From assembly GCF_000002985.6 (NCBI RefSeq), contig NC_003279.8:8556001-8620000 (forward strand): a stretch of DNA of 64,000 nucleotides, written 5' to 3'. Both the position numbers and the translations under genes were made by a program. This DNA comes from Caenorhabditis elegans (Eukaryota > Nematoda > Chromadorea > Rhabditida > Rhabditidae). The notes beneath the pieces are model-generated. The model made no database searches and was not told where the DNA came from. It saw only the letters and a list, made by a program, of their open reading frames with translations. Shown one piece after another: positions 52,624 to 64,000 of the stretch; position 1 is the first letter of the stretch; the number at the start of each line of letters is the position of its first letter.

Positions 52624-53930
52624 TCTGAACCCTGGAAACAAAAATATTTGAGATGGAAGGAAAAATTGAGCGAGAAAGAAAATGAAAAAGTATTTACGAT
52701 GCACATTTTTTGAGACTATCTAGACGATCATATTTTGGAAAATCAAAATTTAACATCAGGAATCATTAATAAAATATGTTAAGCCTTAAATTAAAGAGCC
52801 AAGGAAAAGGGCGGTAGCAGGGCAGCCGAGGTGTTCGGTAGAGCGCAATTTATCGATCATTGGAAAGGGCGGCCAGCAAAAGCCAGTTGAAAAATAGAAA
52901 AGCAAATGGAGGGTGCGAGACGGGTATACAATAGACACATTGCATATTGTTTTTTTCTGTTTCGTTTCTCTTTTTCTTCCGGATCCTTGCGTGCGTTTGT
53001 CGCAGCGTCCCGCTGCGTGGAAACAGCTAGCCAGATATAATCTCTTTGCACCTGTAGCTACGGCATCCTGCGACGTGGATTTCAGTTTTTATTGATTATT
53101 TAAAATTATACCACGTATGTAAACTAAATAATGGAACACATAATTTTTGGTGAAAAACTGTACTAAATGTACTATCATCTGACTTTCTCTTTCACTTGAT
53201 ATCGTACAATTAATGCGTAATTTGAGAGATAAGACATTAATGCATTATAAAGAAGATTTTCGAAGCTTCTTCCGTTTTAATCAAGTTTTAAAAAATAAAT
53301 TAGTGAAAAACTATAACATTCTTCTAGGACACTTTTTTAAAGTATTTATTTAATCTTGTTTAAACGTTGACGTTAAAGGTGCACCCATGGGTACGTTTTC
53401 CTATTTTCTTTTAATTTTTAATGAGGAATTCATCTGAAAATGTGACATAATTTGTCAAATTTTGGATATATTTTTTCGCAAAAAAACTTGATTATTATTA
53501 AGTTCGCTGAAACTCTGAAAATAGATTAAACCGATAGTTTTACATTCTCTGAAACGTTAAAATTTTTATTTAGTGAAATTGTTTCGTTGTTAAGCGTTTT
53601 AAAGCTGTTTATGTGTCAAATGTAAGAAAATTTAGTAAAAGGTGTTGTTTTATCAATTTACTTGCTGAAAAAAGGCAAAATCATTACAATAATACAGAAA
53701 AATAAAAAAAAACAGGATTGAACAAGTTTAACGTTTCGAAGGCTGATTCTGTTCCGCCCGTAAATCCACACGCGCGTTAGGACACATTTTATGGTTTCGA
53801 GATAGGCGCCTTCAAAATTACTGTACTTGTGTCTGCGTCTCTGATTTATACACGATGTTTTTAAGTGTCTCGTGGATTTTGACAACTTCGAAAAATACAT
53901 TTTATTTTTATTTATTTAATTTTCAGTAAA
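52624..53930. other. Divergent promoter region of idha-1 and the LysM gene
   Basis: 1.3 kb. The 52800-53095 half is GC-richer and contains CGCAGCGTCCCGCTGCG near 53002 (7-bp perfect stem, 3-nt loop) and a TTTATCGATCATTG box. The right half is AT-rich and holds a repeat-like stretch at 53715-53835 (TTTCGAGATAGGCGCCTTC and AATTACTGTA) just before the LysM gene. Confidence 0.45.
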
Positions 53931-54776
53931 ATGGCAATGAAAGAAGGCAGCTCAGTGGAGCAATTTGCAATGAGAAGTCGTGCAGCAAGGACTTCATCGA
54001 GTGAAGGTTTCCAAAACGATATGCCCACATACAAGGATGTAGTTTTTATTGAAAGAAAAGTAAAAAACGGCGATACACTCAATAAATTGGCAATAAAATA
54101 TCAAGTAAATGTGAGTTCTGTCGGTTTCAATAAAATATTTTATTTGCAATATTTTTCAGGTAGCCGAAATAAAACGAGTGAATAATATGGTATCCGAGCA
54201 AGATTTTATGGCACTTTCAAAAGTGAAAATTCCAGTTAGCCGAATGAGAATGGCGTTAGGCGTACAATCGGCTTTAAGCCAAGACGAAGAAGACGAAATT
54301 CTTATTGGTTAGTTTTTTTTTGCTGAGATAAAGCTTTAATTTCTAAAGATTTACAGATATTGATGACAGAACTGCACTTCTGCGAGAAGATCGAGGCTCA
54401 CGAGATCCCAGTGTCGAGGATATTTTCCATAAAACTGATACTAACATAGGTGAATAAAAGTTAATAAAAATTATTAAAAAACAAATAGAAAAATTTCAGC
54501 TCAAGTTCGAGAAGCTCTTCCAGAAGAAAGTCACGGTGTCACTGGTTTTCATTTTGTAACCGCTCGAGCCCCAACTTCGTCATCTATTTCTGTTTGGATG
54601 GTTGTTTTAGGTAGGTTTTTTCTTTCTTGGTCGTATAAAAATGTCAAATCTTTGATATTTGAGAATTCATTTTTTCAGGAGTTCTCTTGATCTTCTGTGT
54701 ACTTCCTTTGGTGCTTACCTTCTACGAAGAGCAAGAAGAAGCCGCTCATCAACATAAGACTACACATGCCGCTTGA
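53931..54776 (+). CDS. LysM-domain single-pass membrane protein (LYSMD3/4-like)
   Basis: Exons 53931-54110, 54160-54307, 54357-54449, 54500-54610 and 54679-54776 are in phase and give 209 aa. The LysM domain is at about residues 37-82 (FIERKVKNGDTLNKLAIKYQ, then VAEIKRVNNMVSEQDFMALSKVKIP). An acidic linker (QDEEDEILIDIDD) follows. One transmembrane segment lies near the C-terminus (VWMVVLGVLLIFCVLPLVLTFYEE), then a His-rich end. Animal LYSMD3/4 proteins share this layout and are found in Golgi or plasma membrane; their ligand is glycan by inference. It converges with the PWWP-like gene. Confidence 0.85.
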
Positions 54777-55178
54777 AAATTAACACCTTTGTTTAAAATA
54801 ATTTTATTAATTTATTAATGTTTTGCTTTTCTCCCCTTTCATATCAAAATCCCATCCCCATCCCTAGTGATAGTGTGATTCAACTCGCCATTTTCATCTC
54901 ATTTCTTCGAAAACATTTCCTCTTGTTTGGGTAGCTGTTCCGTCTTTTGAAATCTTGTCCCCATGCTCGTTCTCGAGAACTGAAATTTTATTTAGTACAC
55001 AGGATGAACGCAAATGCATAATTTTTCTGTATCATTATAAAACAATAAAGTGATAAATACTTATAAGACAATGCAAACACGTGATAGCTCAAATAAGTTG
55101 GTTTGGTATGTATTTTGGGATAATATCATGATGAAACATTTTTACAGTGATAATTGAGATATATAACTAGTTAGGTAG

Positions 55179-56585
55179 TTAACTTTGAATTGCATCGCTT
55201 TCATCACATGCCAAGCGGCAAAGCTCTTCCAGGTGATCAGTGACAGGAATGCTCATTGATGAATCCAAGCTGAAAATTTTTTAAATTAATGAGAACTTAA
55301 AATTGTTCATTTAATCATACCCTAAGACGCGAGTATTTAGTTGATAGAAAATTTCTTTTGAAGTTTGATAATCCAAATTTCTACACGCTGAATAACAAGT
55401 GATCAGTATGTGTGGAATGATGTGAGAAGATGTGATATTGAATGTGGAAATGAAGGAAAGTGACGGATTCTGCATGCGGATAAAATTGAATATTCGCTCG
55501 AAGACTATGTCGTAGTCGGATTCTGAAATTATTAAATCTTTAAATATAAAAAATGAAGCAAATATCACAAAATTCGGTTTAAAAAATATGCTTTTAGTAA
55601 AAATTAAACTTTTTTTGTAAATTACCTTTCAGAAACTGATTGTTTTTCAATTTGATCGTCATTTTATCCTTCATAGTCTGGTTTTTGGATTGAGCCACTT
55701 CATCACTCTTCCAGATTTCATTGATCAGAACTTCAAAACGATCATCAATCTGAAATTTGAATGTTAAAAAATTATAATTTTGAACTATCTCGTACCATTT
55801 TCATCATAGATTTCGATTGTTCTTCGGTAATTGGAGGTTGTTGTTGTGATCCGGATGGTGTTGAGCGTTCGGAAGACGAAGGTTTCTTGGAAACTGGAAT
55901 TTTTATTAGTTAATTCTATTTTATCGGTAAAGGTGTAATTTACCTGGTGACATTAAATCCTCATCATCTTCTTCGTTTTCTTGTTGTTCAGAATCAACTT
56001 TCTTTTTCCGTTTTTCGGGTTTTCCAGTTTTGTTCTTCGTCACCTCTCCGTTCATTTTCTTCATTTTTTCTGAACCACCAGCAGCTTCACCAAGCGATTG
56101 AATATTCGAACCACGAGTTTTCCCATTACTTGAAAGATATTCACAAGCCGCGCGATGTGCTTTTTTTAAATCAGAATTTGCATTTTCCGGAAGAGGTTCG
56201 GTGGTGACTAGTGCGTATGTTAACTGAAATTCGAGAATAGTTGCATCGTGTTTTCGGTAATTTTGATCTTACTTTTGGAGCACAACTGAATCGGCTTCTT
56301 TTCGTTTCATCGACACCAGGCGCCAAAGGGAAAAAGCTGTAGCTGACTTTTTTGGGATAAGCATTATTGACCTGTAAAAAGAGTTCGTTGAGGCAGAAAG
56401 GGAATATTGTATTTTTATCTTCAGTTTTCTATAAAAAAAACGAACCAGTGCTGGCCACATAGGATCTTTTCTGTATGGAACCCAAATGACATCTCCTTTT
56501 GAAATATTTTCTGAAATATCGTGAATTTAGTTATGTATTTCCAAAAACTAAACTAACGTGCGATCACAGCGTTTAAATTGGGCAT
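55179..56585 (-). CDS. PWWP-like chromatin protein
   Basis: Exons 56558-56585, 56446-56510, 56273-56371, 55944-56223, 55796-55893, 55626-55749, 55321-55522 and 55179-55269 are in phase and give 328 aa. The start is ISKGDVIWVPYRKDPMWPALVNNAYPKKVSYSFF-like: the GDxIW, PMWPA and KKVSYSFF elements have the spacing of a PWWP domain (residues about 12-50). A basic stretch KPEKRKKKVD with an acidic run, then a Gln/Ser linker, precede a helical C-terminal region (IDDRFEVLINEIWKSD; YDIVFERIFNFIRMQNPS) whose family I do not recognise. By inference it binds methylated nucleosomes. Confidence 0.7.
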
Positions 56586-57086
56586 CGTATATAAATTATT
56601 CTGAAATTAATGATAAAAGTCGAAAACCCTTGAGAAATTTTCGAAAAATACAAATTTACGGCTAAATTACCAAGAAAAGACGATGAAAGCTCCTGAAATC
56701 AAAATTTCAACACTTACTGTTGAATAATAAAAATAAAAACCGTTTATGAATTGAGCAATAAATTGAAAATCACTAAAAACGGGGAAAGTTGATTTGGCGG
56801 GGAAACACTGGCACTTGATAATGAAATAGAGGGGAAAAGAATAACCGAGAAATTTTTAAAAAAATTGAGTATTCACAGAAGAAATATGATTTTGAGTATT
56901 AAAAAATTATTTTTGGATTAGAAAAAAATCTTCTAAATATTCACGTTCACTATCCACTAAACAGTCTAAAATTAGCGGTATCTAAAAAAACAAATGCAGT
57001 AAAAATTAAAGTCAAATCGAAATAGAAAAAAAACAAATCATGAGAAAATATATTTTTGGCGGTAAGAAAAGAGAGAGTTCCATTGA
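56586..57086. other. Intergenic between carrier and PWWP-like genes
   Basis: About 500 bp, very AT-rich. Both flanking genes run leftward, so the carrier 3' UTR and the PWWP-like promoter lie here. Nothing else was recognised. Confidence 0.5.
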
Positions 57087-58762
57087 TTATCGTTTTAGAT
57101 GACCCACAAGTTCCAGAACTTTTTCATAAGTGGTGAACGAGACTCCGACTGCAATTGGTCCTTTCAGCCAATTCATGCTCAATCCTTTGTACAATCCTCG
57201 TTTCAAACCCTCTGAAAATTTGATGTTTTTGTATTGTTTGCTGTATAGTTTATTCTAGTAAAGCCCACTCAAATATTGTGAATTGTTCGGAGTTTTATGT
57301 GTAGCTATAAAAAATTACTTTAGAAATTCCAAAATCTTGTTTTAGAGGTGGACGGCGGCAATTATTGAAAAATCATAAATATTGCGCCATGTTCACCCCA
57401 TATATTTTTTTTAGAAAATCGTAGTATAGAAAATCACTTAAATTATCCAAAAAGTTGATATTTGCCCAAAAACAAAGTTAGATAACTCGATAATCAGTAA
57501 TTGACAACTTTCAGATCATTTTTAAGCACTTTCTCAAATTTTTCAACTGGAATTAATTTGATTTTCGGACACATCAAGTGATTTTCTATACTTTGACATT
57601 GAATTTCAATTAAAAAAATGTTGGAACAAGCAGGTTATTTTGTTTAATTGCAACCGCCCATTTCTGATAGAACTATATTGTCATTATAGTAAGGTTTAAA
57701 AAAAACTATAATTCAAAAAATAGTCATACCCGTATGATAAATATGAATTAGAGCTCTAAGAGGACTCCATCCACTCGGAATTCGCCCTGTTTGCATCCGC
57801 CTTCTCACAATATCGAGTGGATATGACGATGATTGACCGATCAAACCAGCTAACATTCCAAATAACATTCGGTAGTAGGAATTTTCCTGAATTATCATAC
57901 ATAATAACGTATAGAAATAATTTCTCAACTCACAACTTCACCTCTATGATCTCGATACATAATCTTAAGAGTTTCGTATGTGAAGAAGGAAGATCCAGCG
58001 TATGGTATTACTCCTGTAATCAACAAAAATCGATAAGAAAGATGTTTTTCATAAGAATTCCTACCTAGTATAGTTGGATAAATCCCTCTGTACAATAGTT
58101 GAATACCACCTTCTTTATATGTTTTTACAAAAACATGTTTCAAAGAACTATATTGTAATTTTGAAGAGACTGAAAGACGAGCTTTTGCGGTGTCTAAAGG
58201 ATAAGTGATCATTGTAGCTGTTGTGGCGGCAAGAGAACCTGTTATATATCGTTTCACGGGTGTTCGACTTCTGGAAATTAACATTTTGAAGTTAAATTTG
58301 CCACCTCGGTGTGAAAAAAACTTTAAAACTCACCCATTTTCGTCAACTTTCAGCAATTTTTTATACTGCTCGAAGGCTGCGAATTGCATCGACGCGTATG
58401 GCACAACACGAGCCATCGTCGCAGAATTTCCACGATACAATGCAAAGAATCCATTTTCCCGATATGTTAGTTTTATGAATTTAATGGCAGATCGGAATGA
58501 GTAACCACGTGTACTTGAAACTGGAACATACAAAAAATTAGGTGTATTTTCGATTGTTTCGAAGTGACATAATTCTTACCTTGAAAATAAATTTTAGTTC
58601 GATCCAAAGGTGCGATTGTAGTTTTGGCTAAAGCTCCGGCGATCGCGCCTGCGGATAGTGACAAAACGACACTGGGCCTCTGTTTTCCCTGAAAATATGA
58701 TTTTATGACAGAGATGTTCCAAAATTTATTTAAAATCTTACCTCATTTGAGTCGTGCGGCAT
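57087..58762 (-). CDS. Mitochondrial carrier, SLC25A42-like
   Basis: Seven exons in phase give 294 aa: 58742-58762, 58580-58688, 58334-58520, 58065-58270, 57934-58013, 57730-57886 and 57087-57211. Three carrier repeats show signatures [23 protein letters not shown] and [13 protein letters not shown]. Each is followed by a GxxxLYRG-type motif ([56 protein letters not shown]). The residues resemble the CoA/ADP carriers (SLC25A42/SLC25A16). Function by homology: transport of CoA or a related nucleotide into mitochondria. The intron at 57212-57729 contains a dispersed repeat. Confidence 0.88.
57350..57660. repeat. Dispersed repeat, copy 3 of 3 (carrier intron)
   Basis: Carries TTGACAACTTTCAG, TCAAGTGATTTTCTATA and an inverted GCGCCATGTT end. 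The order matches copies 1 and 2. GGACGGCGGCAATT lies near the left end and GCAACCGCCCA near the right, also inverted. Confidence 0.5.
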
Positions 58763-60269
<1,507 letters not shown>

Positions 60270-60574
60270 ATATTTTTATTATCTGTTACTTTTTGTGTCT
60301 TCCTATTTTGTAAATGACCTTGTTCACTCTAATTTTGCTCCTACCAAATCTTCGATTTTGTTATGTATGATCTCTCAAATCGTTAGTATGAATTTAAAAA
60401 TAAATTATTTCTTCATTTTCATTCGTTGTAATTTAATTCTTCCAACAACAAATATGATGAAACAAATTATGCAGATCGTGGCTTGTATACAAAACACTGT
60501 GAAGACGCTTGTTTCGATGGAAATTCTGAAAGAATATTTCATATTACGTAGAAGTTGAGAAAATACGCCATATC

Positions 60575-60715
60575 TTACGGTCTTGGGTCTCGCCACGCGG
60601 ACAACCAGTTATTGTAATTGAATCTTGATATTCAAATTAAATGATAATTTCTGACATTATTTTTAAAAAAGTTGCTAGCGTGGTGAGACCCATGCGCGAG
60701 ACTCATGCCTCTTTA
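60575..60715. mobile_element. Inverted-repeat element (GGGTCTCGCCACGC ends)
   Basis: Ends GGGTCTCGCCACGC and GCGTGGTGAGACCC are inverted copies with one mismatch and about 80 bp between. Further GAGACCC/GGGTCTC words occur at 61150-61275. This is probably a MITE; no TSD was seen. Confidence 0.5.
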
Positions 60716-61127
60716 ATTTAAGCAGGAAATAAAATACAATAGAAAAGTAACTAAAGAAAACGTAACTAAAGAAGTAACTAAAGAAAGAAAACTAACTTAC
60801 CTATCAAACTTCATATTGTTAATTCTTGATACGGACGTTGTTGTTTCAGTGTTTCAGATTGAATATAGCGAATTTTTCGTTCAAAATGGATGAACGGCTC
60901 ACAAAACTTTCAATTCACATTTAGAAATACATTGAGAAATAACAAACTCAAAGAAATAAATGATTACAATTCAATAATTTTTTTGAAATCAGATTCTTTG
61001 ACGCGAGTGAATCGAAATTAATGATAAGATTCATTTTCGATTTTCTTCAGTTTTCAATCAAATCGGATTGAGCTAGGTAATAATGAAAACCATTTGGAAA
61101 CGTGCATTTTCAAAGTTGCGAAACATT

Positions 61128-61228
61128 AAAGGCGCACGGATTTATTTGAATGGGTCTCACCGCAAAAGAAATGGTACTCTGACTCATTTTTCGTGTCGAG
61201 ACTCATCGGACAAAATCCGTGCGCCTGC
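61128..61228. mobile_element. Palindromic element with GGCGCACGGATTT ends
   Basis: Perfect 13-bp terminal inverted repeats GGCGCACGGATTT and AAATCCGTGCGCC enclose about 75 bp that include GGGTCTCACC and GTGTCGAGACTC. TTAAA precedes the left end (ATTAAAGGCGCACGG). Confidence 0.6.
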
Positions 61229-61399
61229 AGGTATCCGTTTTAGACTGTGACTGAGATCGTGTCGAGACCCACTCCGAAAACACCACGCTCCTTTAAACTG
61301 ATTTCATATTTTCACGAAACAACAATACATCAAAAGTTTTTCAGATTTCTCCACGGAACATTAAATTTCGGCAAAACAAATATATTCTGTAATTGAAGA

Positions 61400-62889
61400 A
61401 TGTCCTTAACTACTCAGAATCCTGGCAATCCCACAAACATCTCAAACATCTCATCTCAAATCGGACCAACATCTCAAAAACCTATAGTCGAACTTTGGGA
61501 CGATGAAGGACAGTATGCCATTTTTGAATCAATTTTTATTTAATTTTTCTGAATTTCACTATATTATAGCGTTTTCAATTTTGCTATTTTGAAAAAAAAT
61601 CGAAAACATATTAATCTTTTTAGAGACTTCTTTATGAAAACTGGAGCATACATCATGGCATCGTTCATTTTGCAAATACTTTCTGTGATTCTCTTGATGA
61701 AAATAATTCGTATATACATGTCGATACACAGGAAGAATATGAGAAAGAAGAAGATGATGAAGTTACAACAAACGAAGCAAGAAGATCCTCCGTCGGCAGT
61801 TTTACCATCTCCGTCCCACTTTACAACACAAACTTCTACAAATACTGTTGAAGATGCGAATATGTTAGTTTTTTTTAAAATCTTGTTTGAAATTTCAACT
61901 TGTGTTTCTTGGCTTGAATATTAAGTACAGAAAAACAAGCATCCCCACAATATATACTGTCTGAGTGCGTACCTGAAGAGATTTCTCGTAGGTACGAAGG
62001 CAGGTATTTAAAAAAAGCTAGAACATATGACAACTGAGATGTCAAAGATAAACTGTGGTGGGCAATACTAATAGAAGAAATACGGATAGTTACGGGACTT
62101 TAATAATTGTTTGTATGGGAGAACTCAAATATAACTTTCAGGGTCCTTGAAGGCAATGAAATGCTCATGAAACACCGAGCGCGACTTCTAAAACCAACCC
62201 AAAAGAGAACTACAAAGGATGGCAATTCTGAAACAGTACGTTACAAAAGTTTTCACAAGATATTTCTATCTGTTGGATGTTTTCATGTATTCAAGCTTTT
62301 TTTAAACTATTACAATAGTTTTACATTTCAATAGTTCAAGTGTGTTTTTGAACCGCCTGCCTGCCTTCAATTTAGAATTGCCAAAGTCTTGGCAATCGTC
62401 AAATATAGACTTTGGAACCAAGTTACAATTCTCCGGAAACCGGTGAAAAATTTCCCATTACTGCACAGCACTGGTAGGCATTGGTCATGAAGGCAGGCAT
62501 GCAGGCATACGTCTTTGTGTTTACGTGGCAACTTTGAACATATCAATTCCAGCCCTCAACACATGACGGAACCAGAAAAATCGTGTTTCAAGAGAAAGGA
62601 CAAATTCTTCTAAACACCAACAATGTTACTGAATATGCTGTGCGTTTTTTGTTTTAAACTTTTTAAAATTAATAACCACAACTTTCAGGTGATGGACGGA
62701 GAAGACAAACCGGGCGAGAAGATAAACATCAAAAAAGTTACATTTGATTTTGGATCGTTTGTTACTTACAATGTAGGGATTGACGTGGATGAATGGGAAG
62801 AGCCAATTGAGAAGATTGCGGGCTCCGCAGGTTCGGGTGGATCAGTTATGACGGCTAGTATCAAGCAGAAGTCCATTAAGAGATTTTAA
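61400..62889 (+). CDS. Unrecognised single-pass membrane protein, 244 aa
   Basis: Exons 61400-61512, 61624-61863, 62142-62235, 62553-62639 and 62689-62889 are in phase. A polar Asn/Ser/Thr-rich N-terminus (about 35 aa) precedes one transmembrane helix at about residues 45-67 (YIMASFILQILSVILLMKII), then a basic cluster (RKNMRKKKMMK), a Pro/Ser linker and a C-terminal acidic-to-Ser-rich region (MDGEDKPGEKINIKKVTFDFGSF; GSAGSGGSVMTASIKQKS). The basic residues after the helix suggest the C-terminus is cytosolic. No family was recognised. Introns 3 and 4 contain repeat DNA. Confidence 0.75.
62348..62510. mobile_element. AGGCAGGCATGCAGGC-type inverted repeat in an intron
   Basis: The left end CGCCTGCCTGCCTTCA (about 62348) faces TGAAGGCAGGCATGCAGGCAT (about 62488) in inverted orientation, with some 120 bp between. 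A related fragment GGTACGAAGGCAGGTA lies at 61992 in the preceding intron. It is a MITE-like element. Confidence 0.55.
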
Positions 62890-63203
62890 ATAAACAATTT
62901 TTTTGTCTTTTTGAATAAATAAATTGTGGGAAAGAACTCAGAGGCAAAAACACTAAGTTTAGAAACTTCGACAATTGTTGCACCGCTGTGGTAGGTAGGG
63001 TTGAACTGACATGGAAGTAAGCCGACAAGGTGTGATTGATTTTTTGGGTGCACAGTTAATTCGCGATATGCGCATAACGACTGTAAGCAAGATGGGCATA
63101 TTACAATCGAGGTTCTTGCACAATATGCACATTTCGACTTGTTAAATCCGACTTCCTTTCGTTTGAAGTTTGTTACATATTGATTAACTTTTGACTGGCT
63201 CTT
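62890..63203. other. Intergenic before the RTE element
   Basis: 3' UTR of the membrane-protein gene (AATAAA near 62915) followed by unremarkable DNA with GCGATATGCGCATAACG near 63063. No gene was seen. Confidence 0.5.
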
Positions 63204-64000
63204 TCTGTACTAAGCCTCTTCGTGGCGAAAGGGATCAACAGATAACCACTTCAACAAACTCGATGATTTCGTCACATCGAGAGTGGCTTGGTTTGGAACC
63301 AAGTGCAAATTATCTGGCCAAGAAGTACACCGTCTCACGCAGGCCAGAGGTAGTGTCGAATACTTTCTGTCCGGGCGGCTCTAGATTGGCTTAGCAGGTC
63401 ATTATAGAGTATCTAGAGACACAACTTTTGCTCTAAACAGCAACCCATCCTGCCTCAGTCCTCCGCATCCGGCCTCTGCAAAGGGAAAGACAGTTCCTGG
63501 AGCACGTCGGAAGAGGCGATCTAATCTCGGAGTCCAAACCATATGTCAATCGGACTTGGAAATTAAGAAGCCGCGGGACAAAACAAGAAGAACTGACTAT
63601 CGCGTGTGCACCTTCAACTGCAGGTCCTTGTCTTCGGATGATCGACTTGCTGAGTTGCTAGAAGAGACGAGGCGAATCCAATTCGACGTCATCGGATTGT
63701 GTGAAACCAAACGAGCAGCCGAGGCACACTTGATACATCACGACGGTACCGGCGTCTTCTTAGGCAAACGGAATGAAAGTTCTGTATCCGGTGGGGTCGG
63801 CTTCATAGTTCGAAGCACCCTCCTTCCCAAAATCGTAGAAGTACGATTTCTTAGTCACCGCATCGGCTTACTCACCTTCAAAGTGAGCCGAAAATTCAAC
63901 TGCACGGTGATTCAAGTCTATGCTCCAACTGCGGACTCAGACCTTGAGGAAATCTGCGACTTCTACGACCGTGTTGAAGACGTCTTCAGAGAGTGCCGAA
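63204..64000 (+). mobile_element. RTE-type non-LTR retrotransposon, 5' part, running off the window
   Basis: Begins where it matches the 12967 copy (TTCTGTA...AGCCTCT). An open frame with higher GC content runs from about 63530 to the edge without a stop. It encodes an APE-type endonuclease: YRVCTFNCRSL, FDVIGLCETKR (catalytic Glu), GGVGFIVR and VIQVYAPT. This is typical of RTE-1, which has one long ORF with endonuclease then reverse transcriptase. The intact frame within the window suggests a young copy. The reverse transcriptase is outside. Confidence 0.88.

Larger units (their letters stand above)
60270..61399. other. Intergenic, rich in inverted repeats
   Basis: Between cfim-1 and the next gene. 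It contains GGGTCTCGCCACGC at about 60583 facing GCGTGGTGAGACCC at 60678, and GGCGCACGGATTT at about 61130 facing AAATCCGTGCGCC at about 61212. The flanks CCTCTTTAA and TCCTTTAA suggest nested MITEs. No gene was seen. Confidence 0.55.

Overview
This is AT-rich nematode DNA and almost certainly Caenorhabditis elegans chromosome I. The signs are short (45-60 nt) introns with TTTCAG acceptors, closely spaced collinear genes, and a gene order (TRPM channel, serine racemase, RSK, R-Smad, NTF2, ... IDH alpha, CFIm25) that I recall from cosmids T01H8, R05D11 and F43G9. The organism and gene names are recalled and were not searched. Exon models were joined by hand. Each model marked 'in phase' adds up to a whole number of codons, but individual boundaries may be off by 1-2 nt.

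Region 1 (1-24.1 kb, all minus strand). The N-terminal part of a TRPM channel (gon-2) has very large introns, several phase-compatible start exons and mobile DNA. A PLP-dependent serine racemase (serr-1) and a two-kinase-domain RSK (rskn-1) follow. Region 2 (24.1-28.6 kb) has no gene I can support. Region 3 (28.6-31.5 kb, minus) is the R-Smad gene daf-8, followed by a 3.7 kb divergent intergenic region.

Region 4 (35.2-48.7 kb, plus) is a dense run of seven genes that looks like one operon: NTF2 (ran-4), a TMEM208-like ER protein, an SMPD4-like membrane protein, the XRN2 partner paxt-1, a Rok1/DDX52 RNA helicase, the U4/U6.U5 protein snrp-27 and the decapping factor edc-3. The theme is nuclear transport, ER and RNA processing. 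A small four-helix membrane protein follows.

Region 5 (50.9-62.9 kb): mitochondrial IDH alpha (idha-1, minus), a LysM membrane protein (plus), a PWWP-like protein (minus), a mitochondrial carrier (minus), CFIm25 (cfim-1, plus) and an unrecognised single-pass membrane protein (plus). The right edge enters a non-LTR retrotransposon of RTE type. A second, internally deleted copy lies in a gon-2 intron at 13 kb and carries a near-perfect palindromic insertion whose empty site is visible in the right-hand copy.

I found no wholly new multi-gene system. The points most worth checking are the altered catalytic loop in the RSK C-terminal kinase, the alternative gon-2 and rskn-1 start exons, the DAF-8 C-terminus and MH1 domain, and the nested transposon.
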